DNA from: Amnibacterium sp. CER49
GTDB lineage: Bacteria; Actinomycetota; Actinomycetes; Actinomycetales; Microbacteriaceae
DNA: 64,000 nt
Direction of reading: 5' to 3'
Assembly: GCF_029846255.1 (NCBI RefSeq)
Contig: NZ_JARVWQ010000002.1
Coordinates: forward strand, 1,265,473 to 1,329,472
Of this stretch, positions 16,558 through 24,590 are shown in pieces (the first letter of the stretch is position 1; every line of letters starts with the position of its first letter). The notes below the pieces were generated by a model. The model had not been told where the DNA came from. It worked only from the letters and a program-made list of their open reading frames with translations, and did no database searches. The position numbers and the translations under genes were made by a program.

Positions 16558-16571
16558 CGAGATATATCTCG
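16558..16571. promoter_or_regulatory. Perfect 14-bp palindrome, probable PadR operator
   Basis: CGAGATATATCTCG reads the same on both strands and is strikingly A/T-rich for this DNA. It begins 20 bases upstream of the DUF4097 start, where a minus-strand -10 region would lie; TTGTAC about 18 bases further up could serve as -35. A repressor bound here would block transcription of DUF4097 and padR. The link to the PadR protein is inferred. Confidence 0.6.
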
Positions 16572-16594
16572 TTCTGCCGGCCGACTGTACAACG

Positions 16595-16606
16595 CGATAC
16601 ATCTCG
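16595..16606. promoter_or_regulatory. Second, imperfect copy of the PadR-operon palindrome
   Basis: CGATACATCTCG shares the half-site ATCTCG and the preceding GATA-A spacing with the palindrome at 16558-16571, whose centre lies 36 bases away. Two related sites flanking a promoter would suit cooperative repression. Confidence 0.4.
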
Positions 16607-16682
16607 AGTCCAGCTCTGCTCGCCGCCCCGTCGCGGCGCCGTCGGACGCCGGCCGTTCACCCGGCACTGCTACCTCCTTGCC

Positions 16683-18134
16683 GTGCCCGCTCGTGCCCTG
16701 CCCCCGTGGACCGACGCGCTCTGGGCAGGCCTCGCCGGCACACTCGTCGCCGGGTGGCACGTCGAGGTCCCGGCGCTCTGGCGCGACGAGGCGGCATCCG
16801 TCGCAGCCGCCACCCGTACCTGGGCCGCCTTCGGCGGGATGATCCAGCACGTCGACGTCGTGCACGCCGTCTACTACGCGGCACTGCACGTCTGGTTCCT
16901 CGCCGTCGGCTACACGCCGCTCACGCTGCGGCTGCCGTCGGTGCTCGCCGCGGGCGGTACCGCCGCGGTCGTCGCGCTCCTCGGCGCACGGCTCGGCGGC
17001 CGCGTCGCCGGTGTCGTGGCCGGTCTCGTCGCGGCCGTGCTGCCGTCGCTCGTCTGGGCCGGCGGTGAGGGCCGCTCCTACGCCCTCACCGCGCTGCTCG
17101 CCGCGGCGACCGTGCTCGCGCTGCTGCACGCGCTCGGTCCGCACCGCTCCCGCGCGACGGCACTGCTCGCCTGGACGGGGCACGCGGCTCTGCTCGCGCT
17201 GACCGCGGCCCTCTTCCTCGACGCGCTCCTGCTCGGCGGCGCCACCGCGGTCGCCGCCGCGCTCCTCGGACGCGGTCGGCAGCGGGCGGCCGGTGCGGTC
17301 GCCGCGGTCGTGGCGGCGATCGCGGTGCTGCCGCTCGCCCGCCTCGCCGCCGCGCAGACGGGGCAGGTCGCCTGGATCCGGCCCGCGACCTGGCACGACG
17401 TCGCGGTGACGCAGTGGTTCCGGTCCGACGCCGTCGCCTGGACCGTGCTCGCCGTCGTCGTGGTCGGCGCGGTCGCTGCGGTGCTCCGGCACGCCGTCCC
17501 GGCCCCGGCCCTCGCCGTCGCGCTGCCGTGGGCGCTGCTGCCGCCGGCTGCGCTGCTCGCCGCCGGGCTCGTGCATGCCCCGATGTACTGGCCGCGGTAC
17601 GTCACGTTCACGGCGCCCGCGATCGCGCTGCTCGTGGGGCTCGCCGCCGCGGCGCTCCCCCGCCTCCTCCCCGCCGTCGCGGTCCTCGCGATCGCCGTCA
17701 CGGCGCTGCCGCAGGTGGTCGCCGACCGTCAGCCGCGTGCGAAGGCGGGCAGCGAGCTGCAGCTCGCCGCGCGTCTCGTCGCGACCGAGCGGCGCCCCGG
17801 TGACGGGCCCTCCGGGATCGTCTACGGGCAGTACCACCACATCCCCGGCGTCACGACGCGCATCGAGGAGATCGCCTATCCGCTGCCGTTCCGGGGCCTC
17901 ACCGACCTCACGGCGCGTGGGCCGCTCGCCGAGAGCACCGCGCTGTTCGGCGCGGACACGACCACGACGGCGGCGGTGCCGCGGTTGCGCGGCCTCCGGA
18001 CGGTCTGGTTCCTGCTCGACCTCGACTCCGAGCCGAAGACCGTCGTCCCCGTCGCCGCGATGCGCGTGCTCGGCCTCCGGCAGACCGGCACGTTCCGCAC
18101 GAGCGGGTCGATGCTGCTCCGCTTCAGCCGCTGA
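16683..18134 (+). CDS. Polytopic membrane glycosyltransferase (GT-C type)
   Basis: A 483-residue protein with about ten hydrophobic helices. The first loop after helix 1 has the WRDEAASVAAA motif (about residues 33-43), which matches the acidic DE motif of GT-C transferases that use polyprenyl-phosphate sugars at the outer face of the membrane. The C-terminal 120 residues are mostly outside the membrane and end with a strand-rich domain. It could attach mannose or another sugar to lipids or proteins; the acceptor is unknown. The GTG start has no Shine-Dalgarno; a weak TACCTC box lies 6 bases upstream. Confidence 0.75.
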   Translation: MPARALPPWTDALWAGLAGTLVAGWHVEVPALWRDEAASVAAATRTWAAFGGMIQHVDVVHAVYYAALHVWFLAVGYTPLTLRLPSVLAAGGTAAVVALLGARLGGRVAGVVAGLVAAVLPSLVWAGGEGRSYALTALLAAATVLALLHALGPHRSRATALLAWTGHAALLALTAALFLDALLLGGATAVAAALLGRGRQRAAGAVAAVVAAIAVLPLARLAAAQTGQVAWIRPATWHDVAVTQWFRSDAVAWTVLAVVVVGAVAAVLRHAVPAPALAVALPWALLPPAALLAAGLVHAPMYWPRYVTFTAPAIALLVGLAAAALPRLLPAVAVLAIAVTALPQVVADRQPRAKAGSELQLAARLVATERRPGDGPSGIVYGQYHHIPGVTTRIEEIAYPLPFRGLTDLTARGPLAESTALFGADTTTTAAVPRLRGLRTVWFLLDLDSEPKTVVPVAAMRVLGLRQTGTFRTSGSMLLRFSR

Positions 18135-18150
18135 GGCGGCGGACTGCCGC

Positions 18151-18156
18151 TACGGT
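18151..18156 (+). promoter_or_regulatory. -10 box of a leaderless promoter
   Basis: TACGGT, 6 bases before the ATG at 18163, with no ribosome-binding site between. Confidence 0.5.
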
Positions 18157-18162
18157 CGCCGG

Positions 18163-18966
18163 ATGCACCCGGAGGCCGCGCGCGTCGGGACGGAGCTCGC
18201 CGACGCGATCGCCGCCGCGCTGGGGCAGGACCTCGTCGGGCTCGTGCTGCACGGCAGCGCCGTGCTCGGGGACTTCGCGCCGCATCGCAGCGACCTCGAC
18301 CTGCTCGCGGCGCTGCGATCGGATCCCGACGAGCAGGTGCTCGCCCGGCTCGCGGCGCTGCACCAGCGGTTCGACCGCTCGCATCCGCACTGGGCCGGCC
18401 GGATCGAGGTCGAGTACGTCGCGCTCGATCTGCTCACGGGCGTCGACCCCTCGAGACGGTTCGCGCGCGTCAGCCCCGGCGAGTCCCTGCACCTCGTGCC
18501 GGCGAGCGACCACTACCTGCTGAACCGCGCATCGGCCAGGAACGGCGTCGCGCTGATCGGGCCCGCGCCCCACGCGCTCGTGCCCGAGGTGCCGCCCGTC
18601 ACCGTCCGGGCCGTCGTGCGACGGCACGTCGAGCAGTGGCCCGAGTGGGTCCGCGAGAACGAGGCCCCGGGCTTCCTCGCCTACGCGGTGCTCACGCTCT
18701 GCCGGGCCCGCCTGCTGCTCGAGCACGACCGCCGCGGGTCGAAGCACGAGTCGGCGCTGCAGGCGGAGGCGGAGCTGCCGGAGCACGCGGACCTGGTCCG
18801 CTGGGCGGATCGGTGGTGGTACGACGACGGCACGGACGACGGCGGCGCGCCGCGGGCCGCGGTCCTCGCGTTCGTCGACGAGCAGGCGAGGGAGCTGCTC
18901 GCGGCGCATCCCGCGCCGTCGTCCCCGTTCGCGGATCCGGAAGAACTCGGGGACACGCCGGCGTGA
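18163..18966 (+). CDS. AadA-like nucleotidyltransferase
   Basis: A 267-residue protein with the polymerase-beta-type nucleotidyltransferase signature LHGSAVLGDFAPHRSDLDLL: Gly31-Ser32 and the metal-binding Asp44 and Asp46. The C-terminal domain (about 130-250) contains LAYAVLTLCRARLLLE and an adjacent SKHESALQ motif, as in the aminoglycoside 3''/9-adenylyltransferase C-terminal domain. The reaction would be AMP transfer to a hydroxyl, by family. Whether it acts on streptomycin or spectinomycin cannot be told; many chromosomal relatives have no known drug activity. It is a single gene with a likely leaderless promoter. Confidence 0.85.
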   Translation: MHPEAARVGTELADAIAAALGQDLVGLVLHGSAVLGDFAPHRSDLDLLAALRSDPDEQVLARLAALHQRFDRSHPHWAGRIEVEYVALDLLTGVDPSRRFARVSPGESLHLVPASDHYLLNRASARNGVALIGPAPHALVPEVPPVTVRAVVRRHVEQWPEWVRENEAPGFLAYAVLTLCRARLLLEHDRRGSKHESALQAEAELPEHADLVRWADRWWYDDGTDDGGAPRAAVLAFVDEQARELLAAHPAPSSPFADPEELGDTPA

Positions 18967-19048
18967 GGCTCCCTCCGCCGGCGTGTCGGCGAGGATCTCC
19001 GGAACGGCGCGAGAAATCCGGATCCGCGATCGGGGGGGCGGACCCGGG

Positions 19049-20833
19049 CTACGGGTGCTCGAGGCGCTCGGCGGCCTCGAGCCAGGCGAGCTCGAGGTCC
19101 TCGCGCTCCGACTCGCGCTCGCGCAGCCGCTCGGTGAGCTCACCGAGTCCCGCGTAGTCGCTCTGATCGTGCGCCGCGAGGGCCGCGTGCTCGCTCGCGA
19201 TGCGCTCCTCCGCCCGGCCGATGCGCTTCTCGAGCGACGCGAGCTCCTTCTCGAGGTTCCGCCGCTCGGCCCCGGACAGCGCGTCGCCCTCCGGCCGGCC
19301 GGGGCTTCCCGGCGCGTCCGACGGCACCGCGGCGATCGCGTCCGTGAGCCGCAGGTACTCCTCCACACCACCCGGCAGGTGGCGCAGCCGGCCGCCCGCG
19401 ACCGCGTACTGCTGATCGGTGACCCGCTCGATCAGGTACCGGTCGTGGCTGACGACGATGAGCGTGCCCGGCCACGAGTCGAGCACGTCCTCCATCGCCG
19501 TGAGCATGTCGGTGTCGAGGTCGTTCGTCGGCTCGTCGAGGATCAGCACGTTCGGCTCGTCGAGCAGCACGAGCAGCAGCTGGAGCCGCCGCCGCCAGCC
19601 CCCGGACAGCTCGCCGACCCGGCTCGAGAGCTGCGCCGAGGGGAAGCCGAGCCGCTCGAGCAGCTGCCCCGGCGTCATCTCCGCGCCGCCGACCTGGTAG
19701 CCCGCCCGCAGCCGGCCGATCAGGTCGCTCACCCGCTCCCCGAGCAGCGGCTCGAGCTCGTCGAGCTGCTGGCTGAGGCGCCGGATCCGCACCGTCCTGC
19801 CCTGCTTCACCCGGCCGGCCGCGGGCGGCACGGTGCCGTCGATCAGGCCGAGCAGCGTCGACTTGCCCGCGCCGTTCCGGCCGAGGATCCCGGTGCGCTC
19901 CCCCGGCGCGATGCGCCACTCGACGTGCTCGAGCACCCGCCGCCCGTCGAAGGCGGCACCGGCGTCGACGAGGTCGACGACGTCCTTGCCGAGCCGCGCG
20001 GTCGCGACCCGCGTGAGCTCGACCCGGTCGCGGGGCGGCGGCTCGTCGGCGATCAGCGCCGCGGCGGCGTCGAGGCGGAACTTCGGCTTCGACGTGCGCG
20101 CCGGGGCGCCGCGGCGCAGCCAGGCGAGCTCCTTGCGGAGCAGGTTCTGCCGGCGGTCCTCGATCGCCCGCGCCTGGCGGTCGCGCTCGAGGCGCTGCAG
20201 CACGTACGCGGCGTAGCCGCCCTCGAAGGCGTCGACGGTGCGGTCGTGCACCTCCCACATCCGCGTGCAGACCGCGTCGAGGAACCAGCGGTCGTGGCTC
20301 ACGACGACGAGCGCGCCCTGCCCGGCCGCCCACCGGGCGTTCAGGTGGGCCGCGAGCCACCGCACGCCCTCGAGATCGAGGTGGTTCGTCGGCTCGTCGA
20401 GCAGCAGCACGTCGTCCTCGCCGACGAGCAGCGCCGCGAGCGCCACCCGCCGCCGCTGGCCGCCGGAGAGCGCGTCGGTCGGGGTCGCGGGGTCGAGGCC
20501 CTCGAGCAGGCCGGTCATCACGTCGCGCACGCGCCGGTCGCCCGCCCACTCGTGCTCGGGGCGGTCGCCGACGACCGCCTCGAGCACCGTTCCTGCGGCG
20601 AGCGCGTCGCGCTGGTCGAGCATGCCGATCCGGACGCCGCCGCGCCGCGTGACCCGGCCGCCGTCGGGCTCGCGCACGCCGCCGAGCAGCCCGAGCAGGG
20701 TCGACTTGCCCTCGCCGTTGCGGCCGACGACACCGATGCGGTCGCCGGACTCGAGCCCGAGCGAGAGGTCGTCGAGCACGACCCGCGTCGGGTGCTCGAG
20801 CCGGATCCGCTCCGCGCCGACCAGGTGCACCAC
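19049..20833 (-). CDS. ABC-F family ATP-binding protein (Uup/EttA-like)
   Basis: A 594-residue soluble protein with two ABC domains and no membrane part. Domain 1: Walker A GRNGEGKST (about 37-45), signature LSGGQRRR (about 122-129), Walker B LLLDEPTNHLD. Domain 2: Walker A GRNGAGKST, signature LSGGWRRR, Walker B LILDEPTNDLD. A helical linker lies between, and the last 60 residues form a charged coiled coil (LEKELASLEKRIGRAEERI), as in Uup. ABC-F proteins act on the ribosome or in quality control. This copy sits between ispE and glmU, its usual place in actinobacteria. Two adjacent GTG codons (20833, 20830) are possible starts; TAGGCT lies 8 bases upstream of the first. Confidence 0.92.
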   Translation of the reverse strand: MVHLVGAERIRLEHPTRVVLDDLSLGLESGDRIGVVGRNGEGKSTLLGLLGGVREPDGGRVTRRGGVRIGMLDQRDALAAGTVLEAVVGDRPEHEWAGDRRVRDVMTGLLEGLDPATPTDALSGGQRRRVALAALLVGEDDVLLLDEPTNHLDLEGVRWLAAHLNARWAAGQGALVVVSHDRWFLDAVCTRMWEVHDRTVDAFEGGYAAYVLQRLERDRQARAIEDRRQNLLRKELAWLRRGAPARTSKPKFRLDAAAALIADEPPPRDRVELTRVATARLGKDVVDLVDAGAAFDGRRVLEHVEWRIAPGERTGILGRNGAGKSTLLGLIDGTVPPAAGRVKQGRTVRIRRLSQQLDELEPLLGERVSDLIGRLRAGYQVGGAEMTPGQLLERLGFPSAQLSSRVGELSGGWRRRLQLLLVLLDEPNVLILDEPTNDLDTDMLTAMEDVLDSWPGTLIVVSHDRYLIERVTDQQYAVAGGRLRHLPGGVEEYLRLTDAIAAVPSDAPGSPGRPEGDALSGAERRNLEKELASLEKRIGRAEERIASEHAALAAHDQSDYAGLGELTERLRERESEREDLELAWLEAAERLEHP

Positions 20834-20841
20834 GGGCCGAC

Positions 20842-20847
20842 AGCCTA
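20842..20847 (-). promoter_or_regulatory. -10 box of a leaderless promoter (ABC-F)
   Basis: TAGGCT on the minus strand, 8 bases before the GTG at 20833. Confidence 0.45.
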
Positions 20848-20880
20848 GGCGGGGCCGCTCGAGGACCCTCGTGCGACCGC

Positions 20881-21495
20881 CTAGCCGACCGGCCCGACGG
20901 CCCTCGGGCAGGCGTCCTGCGGCTGCATTCCGGTCGACGGCGTCGGGCGGGCGCAGGCGCCGGGCCGGTGCTCCTCGAGCACCCTGCTGCCGAGCGGCTG
21001 CGCCAGGACGACCGTGGCGGTGCTCTCGACCACGAGCGCGCTGCACGCGGCGCCGATGCGCGGGCGCGGACCCGCGAGGTCGAGCACGACCGCCCCGGCG
21101 CTCTCGGTGACGTAGACGTCGGTCGGAGCGCCGCACGCCGGCGACGTGCCCGAGGTCCAGAGGATCCGCACGTCCGGGGAGGCCGGGGAGGATCGGACCA
21201 GCTGCCAGACCGGACCGAGACGCTTCGTGCTCGGCACGGGGCCCTGGTGCTGCACGAGGTGCGCGGTGCGCGCCGCGCCGGGGGCCGTGGAGGGCGCGGG
21301 ACCCGGCTTCACGACGGCGCCCTCACCGGGGCCGCGCGCCGACGCGGACGGCGACGACGACGCGCTCGGCGAGGACGGCGAGGACGACGCGGATGAGCCG
21401 GATGCGCCGCCCGAGGCAGCGCCCGCCTGCCCGGCGCAGCCGGACAGCAGCAGCGCGACGGCGGGGGCGAGGAGCAGCGAGCGGAGGCGGGTCAT
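20881..21495 (-). CDS. Lipoprotein of unknown function, third gene of the sigma operon
   Basis: A 204-residue protein with a clear lipoprotein signal: MTRLR, a hydrophobic stretch, and the lipobox LLSGC (Cys20). A long Ser/Ala/Pro/Gly linker (about 21-75) follows, then a C-terminal domain with four or more cysteines (SPACGAPTD, GAACSALV, GACARP, DACPRA) that could form disulphides outside the cell. I recognise no family. It lies 8 bases after the membrane-protein gene and so is co-transcribed with the sigma factor. The cysteine pattern and linker suggest a surface-exposed binding or sensing domain (inference). Confidence 0.75.
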   Translation of the reverse strand: MTRLRSLLLAPAVALLLSGCAGQAGAASGGASGSSASSSPSSPSASSSPSASARGPGEGAVVKPGPAPSTAPGAARTAHLVQHQGPVPSTKRLGPVWQLVRSSPASPDVRILWTSGTSPACGAPTDVYVTESAGAVVLDLAGPRPRIGAACSALVVESTATVVLAQPLGSRVLEEHRPGACARPTPSTGMQPQDACPRAVGPVG

Positions 21496-21503
21496 CGGTG
21501 CTC

Positions 21504-22121
21504 CTATCGGGTCAGCGTCACGCGCGCCGTCGCGGTCGGGCCGTCGGCGAGCGTCCATCGCAGGGTCACGGCGCCCGGGTCGGCGGGGAGGGCGAGCCGC
21601 ATGGCGAAGCGGACGGCGGAGGAGGGCGGGAGCGCCCGCACCGGCGTGCAGTTCAACCGGTAGCGCAGCGGGACGCCGCTCGGCAGCGCCGCCTCCGTGT
21701 AGGTGGGGCACGGGCTCAGCCGCACCGCCTTCGCGGACGTGTTCGTGAGGGTCACCGTGTAGGCGAGCACCGATCCGGCGCGCGCCGTGGCGGGCGCCGC
21801 GATGGCGGCGTGGACCGGCAGCGTCGGCGAGACCGGACCCTGCACGAGCGGACCGACGCCACCGGGCCGAGCGGAGGTCCAGGGCACGGCCGGCGCCGCT
21901 GCGGCAGGGGTCGTCGCCGGCGCCGCCGGCGTCCAGACGGCCTGCGAGAGGCCGAGCACGAGGAGGCCCGCGGCGACGGCGGCGAGCGCGAGCGACGCGG
22001 CGAGCACCCCGCGGCGTCCCGAGGACCGGAGGTGCGGTCGGGACACGTCGCGGAGCACGAACGGCCGGTCCTGCCAGCGGTCGTCGTCGCGGAGCGCGCG
22101 GAGGGAGTCCTCGGGGTTCAT
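21504..22121 (-). CDS. Single-pass membrane protein downstream of the sigma factor (possible anti-sigma partner)
   Basis: A 205-residue protein: a short cytoplasmic N terminus (1-37, MNPEDSLRALRDDDRWQ), one transmembrane helix (about 38-63), a Pro/Ala linker, and an extracytoplasmic beta domain (about 105-205) with SVLAYTVTLTNTSAKAV and two cysteines, resembling DUF4232-type domains. Its ATG overlaps the sigma-factor stop codon by 4 bases (ATGA). Membrane proteins in this position are often anti-sigma factors, but the zinc-binding HxxxCxxC motif is absent and the cytoplasmic part is only about 37 residues. It may be a non-classical regulator or simply part of the regulon. Confidence 0.75.
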   Translation of the reverse strand: MNPEDSLRALRDDDRWQDRPFVLRDVSRPHLRSSGRRGVLAASLALAAVAAGLLVLGLSQAVWTPAAPATTPAAAAPAVPWTSARPGGVGPLVQGPVSPTLPVHAAIAAPATARAGSVLAYTVTLTNTSAKAVRLSPCPTYTEAALPSGVPLRYRLNCTPVRALPPSSAVRFAMRLALPADPGAVTLRWTLADGPTATARVTLTR

Positions 22122-22633
22122 CGCTGCTCCTCCCGCAGCTTCGCGAGCCCGCGCGCGGCCTGGCTGCGCACCGTGCTCTCGCGGCAGCGGAGCAGGGCGC
22201 CGATGGCGGCGTCGTCGAGGTCGGCGTAGTACCGCAGCACGAGCACCGCCCGCTGCTGCTTCGGCAGCCCGGCGAGCCGGTCGAAGAACGCCCGGTCCTG
22301 CTCGTACCGCAGCAGCGCCGGGTCGTCGACCGAGGCGTCGGGCACCTGCTCGACGGTCTGCTCGCGGCGCCGGGTGACGAGGTTGAGGCACCGGCGCACC
22401 ACCACGGTGCGGGCGTACGCCTGCAGCGACTCGGGCCGGATGCGCGGCCACGCGCCGCCGATCGCGATCATGGCGTCCTGCACGGCGTCCTCCCCGTCGA
22501 ACGGGCTGCCGGTGAGCAGCGTGGCGAGCCGCACGAGCCTCGGCCCCTGCGTCGTGACGAACCGCTCGAACGCGGGGTCGGCGGGCAGTGCCACCACTGC
22601 GGGCACCTCCGGCCTCGGGACGAGCAGCTCCAC
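22118..22633 (-). CDS. SigE-family RNA polymerase sigma factor (ECF type)
   Basis: A 171-residue sigma factor. Region 2 spans about residues 20-90 (FERFVTTQGPRLVRLATLLTG, then EDAVQDAM and W-R-I), and region 4 about 115-170 (LPKQQRAVLVLRYYADLDDAAI and STVRSQAARGLAKL, the helix-turn-helix). Region 2 and the helix-turn-helix match the actinobacterial SigE group. The GTG at 22633 gives the normal family length; a longer reading would add an unlikely Cys/Pro-rich stretch. A GGAAC element (22659-22663, minus strand) and TATACG (22638-22643) lie upstream and might be an autoregulated promoter, though the spacing is not ideal. Confidence 0.88.
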   Translation of the reverse strand: MELLVPRPEVPAVVALPADPAFERFVTTQGPRLVRLATLLTGSPFDGEDAVQDAMIAIGGAWPRIRPESLQAYARTVVVRRCLNLVTRRREQTVEQVPDASVDDPALLRYEQDRAFFDRLAGLPKQQRAVLVLRYYADLDDAAIGALLRCRESTVRSQAARGLAKLREEQR

Positions 22634-22851
22634 ACCTCGTATACCCCGGAGCGGGGACGTTCCGCTGCACGACGGACCGGACGGCTGCGGAAGGGGCGTC
22701 CTCCCCGCCACGCAGCAGCAGGGTGATCCCTGGGAGGAGGCTGCGGGGAGCGAGCCGGATCCGGCGGCGGCGGCGTCCGCCTGCGAGGGTGACACGGGCG
22801 AGCGGCGTCCGGCGGGACGGGCGCGCCCCGGCACGGAGAGGCAGGACCGGC

Positions 22852-23559
22852 ATGCGCACGATCGGAACGACCGCACTCGCCGCGCTGACGGCCGGTCTCC
22901 TCGTGACGGCGCTGGCGGGCTGCGCCGAGCCGGCGGACACCCCGTCCGGGTCCCCCACGCCGCTGCCGACCTCGCACGGCGTGCAGCCGCTGTCCTCGCC
23001 GACCGCCGGATCGACGACAGGACCCACGCCGGGCCCGACGCCGACGACCGCCCGCGCCCCGCTCACCGGCGGGTCGACGCAGATCTCCTTCAGCGGCGCG
23101 TTCGCGGCCGAGCTGCAGGCCCTCAGGGTGACCGTCGCGAAGGGGGGCAGGGCCGCCCTGCAGGGCACCACGCTGTCGCTGCCGATCACCGGCGGCTCGC
23201 TGCTGCTGTTCAGCGGCGGGACGGTCGAGGGCGACGTGCTCCACGCCGGGTCAGGCCTCGTGCTGCGGGGCCGCGGCCGGAGCGTCGAGCTCACCGATCT
23301 CGTCGTGATCCCGGGCTCGGCGCCCTACATCACGGGCGACGTGGTCGCGGGCGGTGCCACGCGGTCCCGCGGCGTCGTGCTCTTCACGCTGGACCCGGCG
23401 GCGATGGCGTCGCCGTCGACCACCGGTGGGCAGACGGTGTTCTCGAACGTCCGGGTCGAGCTCGACCCGGGTGCCGCGACCCTGCTGGACGCCCGGCTCG
23501 GCACCACGGCGCTGCAGGGCTCGACGGTCGTCGGCGCCGCGACGATCACCGCGGAGTAG
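22852..23559 (+). CDS. Lipoprotein with Thr/Pro linker, unknown function
   Basis: A 235-residue protein starting at an ATG after GGAGAGGCAGGA. A lipoprotein signal is visible (MRTIG, hydrophobic stretch, lipobox LAGC at about 21-24), followed by a Thr/Pro/Ser-rich linker (about 25-72). The rest (about 75-235) is a beta-rich domain of short Gly-ended strands ([15 protein letters not shown] and [14 protein letters not shown]), similar in style to a beta solenoid. No family recognised. It is divergent from the sigma operon, so it could belong to the same regulon, but no shared promoter motif is clear. Its end overlaps ispE by 14 bases in the opposite direction. Confidence 0.7.
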   Translation: MRTIGTTALAALTAGLLVTALAGCAEPADTPSGSPTPLPTSHGVQPLSSPTAGSTTGPTPGPTPTTARAPLTGGSTQISFSGAFAAELQALRVTVAKGGRAALQGTTLSLPITGGSLLLFSGGTVEGDVLHAGSGLVLRGRGRSVELTDLVVIPGSAPYITGDVVAGGATRSRGVVLFTLDPAAMASPSTTGGQTVFSNVRVELDPGAATLLDARLGTTALQGSTVVGAATITAE

Positions 23560-24481
23560 CAGGCTCGACGACGCGCGCGCCCTGCGCCGGCCCGGTCGCC
23601 CGCAGCACCGTGAGCCGCGCCGCCGACAGCGCGATCTGCAGCGAGAGCGCCGCGTCGAGGTCCTCGGCGAGGAACGCGATCGACGGGCCCGAGCCGGACA
23701 CGATCCCGGTCAGCGCACCGTTGCGGCGACCGAGCTCGAGCACCTCGCCGAGCTCGGGGCGCAGGTGCAGCGCCGCCGCTTCGAGGTCGTTGTGGAGCAC
23801 GGGGGCGAGCACGGCCGGGTCGCCGGAGCGGAGCGCGGCGAGCACCTCGGGCGGCACCACCGGCGCCTCGTCCGGCTGCTCGCCCGACTCGGCGCGCAAC
23901 GCGTCGAGCGTCCCGTAGACCTCCGGGGTGCTGAGTCCGCGGTCGGCGAGGGCGATCACCCACTGCAGGGTCCCCGCCGCGAGGGCGGGGCTCAGCTTCT
24001 CGCCGCGGTTCGTGCCGATCGCGGTGCCGCCGAGCAGGGCGAAGGGCACGTCGGCGCCGAGCTCGGCGGCGAGCACCGCGAGCCCGTCGCGGCCGAGGCC
24101 GAGATCCCAGAGCGCGTCGAGGGCGACGAGCGCCGCGGCCGCGTCGGCGGAGCCGCCGCCCATGCCCCCGGCGATCGGCACGCGCTTCACGACCTGCATC
24201 CGCGCGCCCCCGCGGTATCCCGTGCGGGCCTGCAGCAGGTGGGCGGCCCGGATCACGATGTTGCGGCCGTCGACGGGGAGCCCGGCGACCGGGATCGGCC
24301 CGGAGAAGGTGAGGGCGAGGTCGTCGTCGGGCTCGGCGTGCAGCTCCTCGAAGAGCGCGACGGCCTGGTAGGCGGTGGCGACGTCGTGGTAGCCGTCGGG
24401 GAGCACGCGGCCGACCCGCATGAAGACGTTCACCTTGCCCGGCGCCCGCGCGTGCACCGGTGCCGGGGAGGTGGTCACCAC
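23546..24481 (-). CDS. ispE: 4-diphosphocytidyl-2-C-methyl-D-erythritol kinase
   Basis: A 311-residue GHMP kinase of the non-mevalonate isoprenoid pathway: ATP-dependent phosphorylation of CDP-methylerythritol. Visible features are [14 protein letters not shown] near the N terminus, the ATP-binding loop [17 protein letters not shown] (about 106-122), and the C-terminal [13 protein letters not shown] motif. Length fits the family. The start is GTG at 24481 (or the adjacent 24478); TAGGGT lies 7 bases upstream, suggesting a leaderless mRNA. It keeps its conserved position near rsmA, although a plus-strand DUF2382 gene now separates them. Confidence 0.96.
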   Translation of the reverse strand: MVTTSPAPVHARAPGKVNVFMRVGRVLPDGYHDVATAYQAVALFEELHAEPDDDLALTFSGPIPVAGLPVDGRNIVIRAAHLLQARTGYRGGARMQVVKRVPIAGGMGGGSADAAAALVALDALWDLGLGRDGLAVLAAELGADVPFALLGGTAIGTNRGEKLSPALAAGTLQWVIALADRGLSTPEVYGTLDALRAESGEQPDEAPVVPPEVLAALRSGDPAVLAPVLHNDLEAAALHLRPELGEVLELGRRNGALTGIVSGSGPSIAFLAEDLDAALSLQIALSAARLTVLRATGPAQGARVVEPATPR

Positions 24482-24488
24482 CCGGGTG

Positions 24489-24494
24489 ACCCTA
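24489..24494 (-). promoter_or_regulatory. -10 box of a leaderless promoter (ispE)
   Basis: TAGGGT on the minus strand, 7 bases before the GTG at 24481; the gap is CACCCGG, not a ribosome-binding site. Confidence 0.5.
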
Positions 24495-24590
24495 CCGGGA
24501 GGGCGCAGCGGCTCCCGCGGGTCGCCACCGCTCGCCTACGGTGGACCTCGAACCGCGCGGCATCCGTCCGCGCGGCCCTGGAGCGACGCC

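Noticed and set aside
15738..17840. A 700-codon minus-strand frame upstream of DUF4097
   Set aside because: Beyond the DUF4097 ATG the translation is low-complexity Arg/Gly/Asp and lies opposite the glycosyltransferase gene.
18163..18966. Calling the AadA-like protein a streptomycin/spectinomycin resistance gene
   Set aside because: The fold is supported, the drug substrate is not; there is no mobile context.
22659..22663. GGAAC as a sure ECF -35 promoter element for the sigma operon
   Set aside because: A proper -10 partner at 16-17 bases is not convincing and the start codon follows too closely; kept only as a remark in the gene entry.
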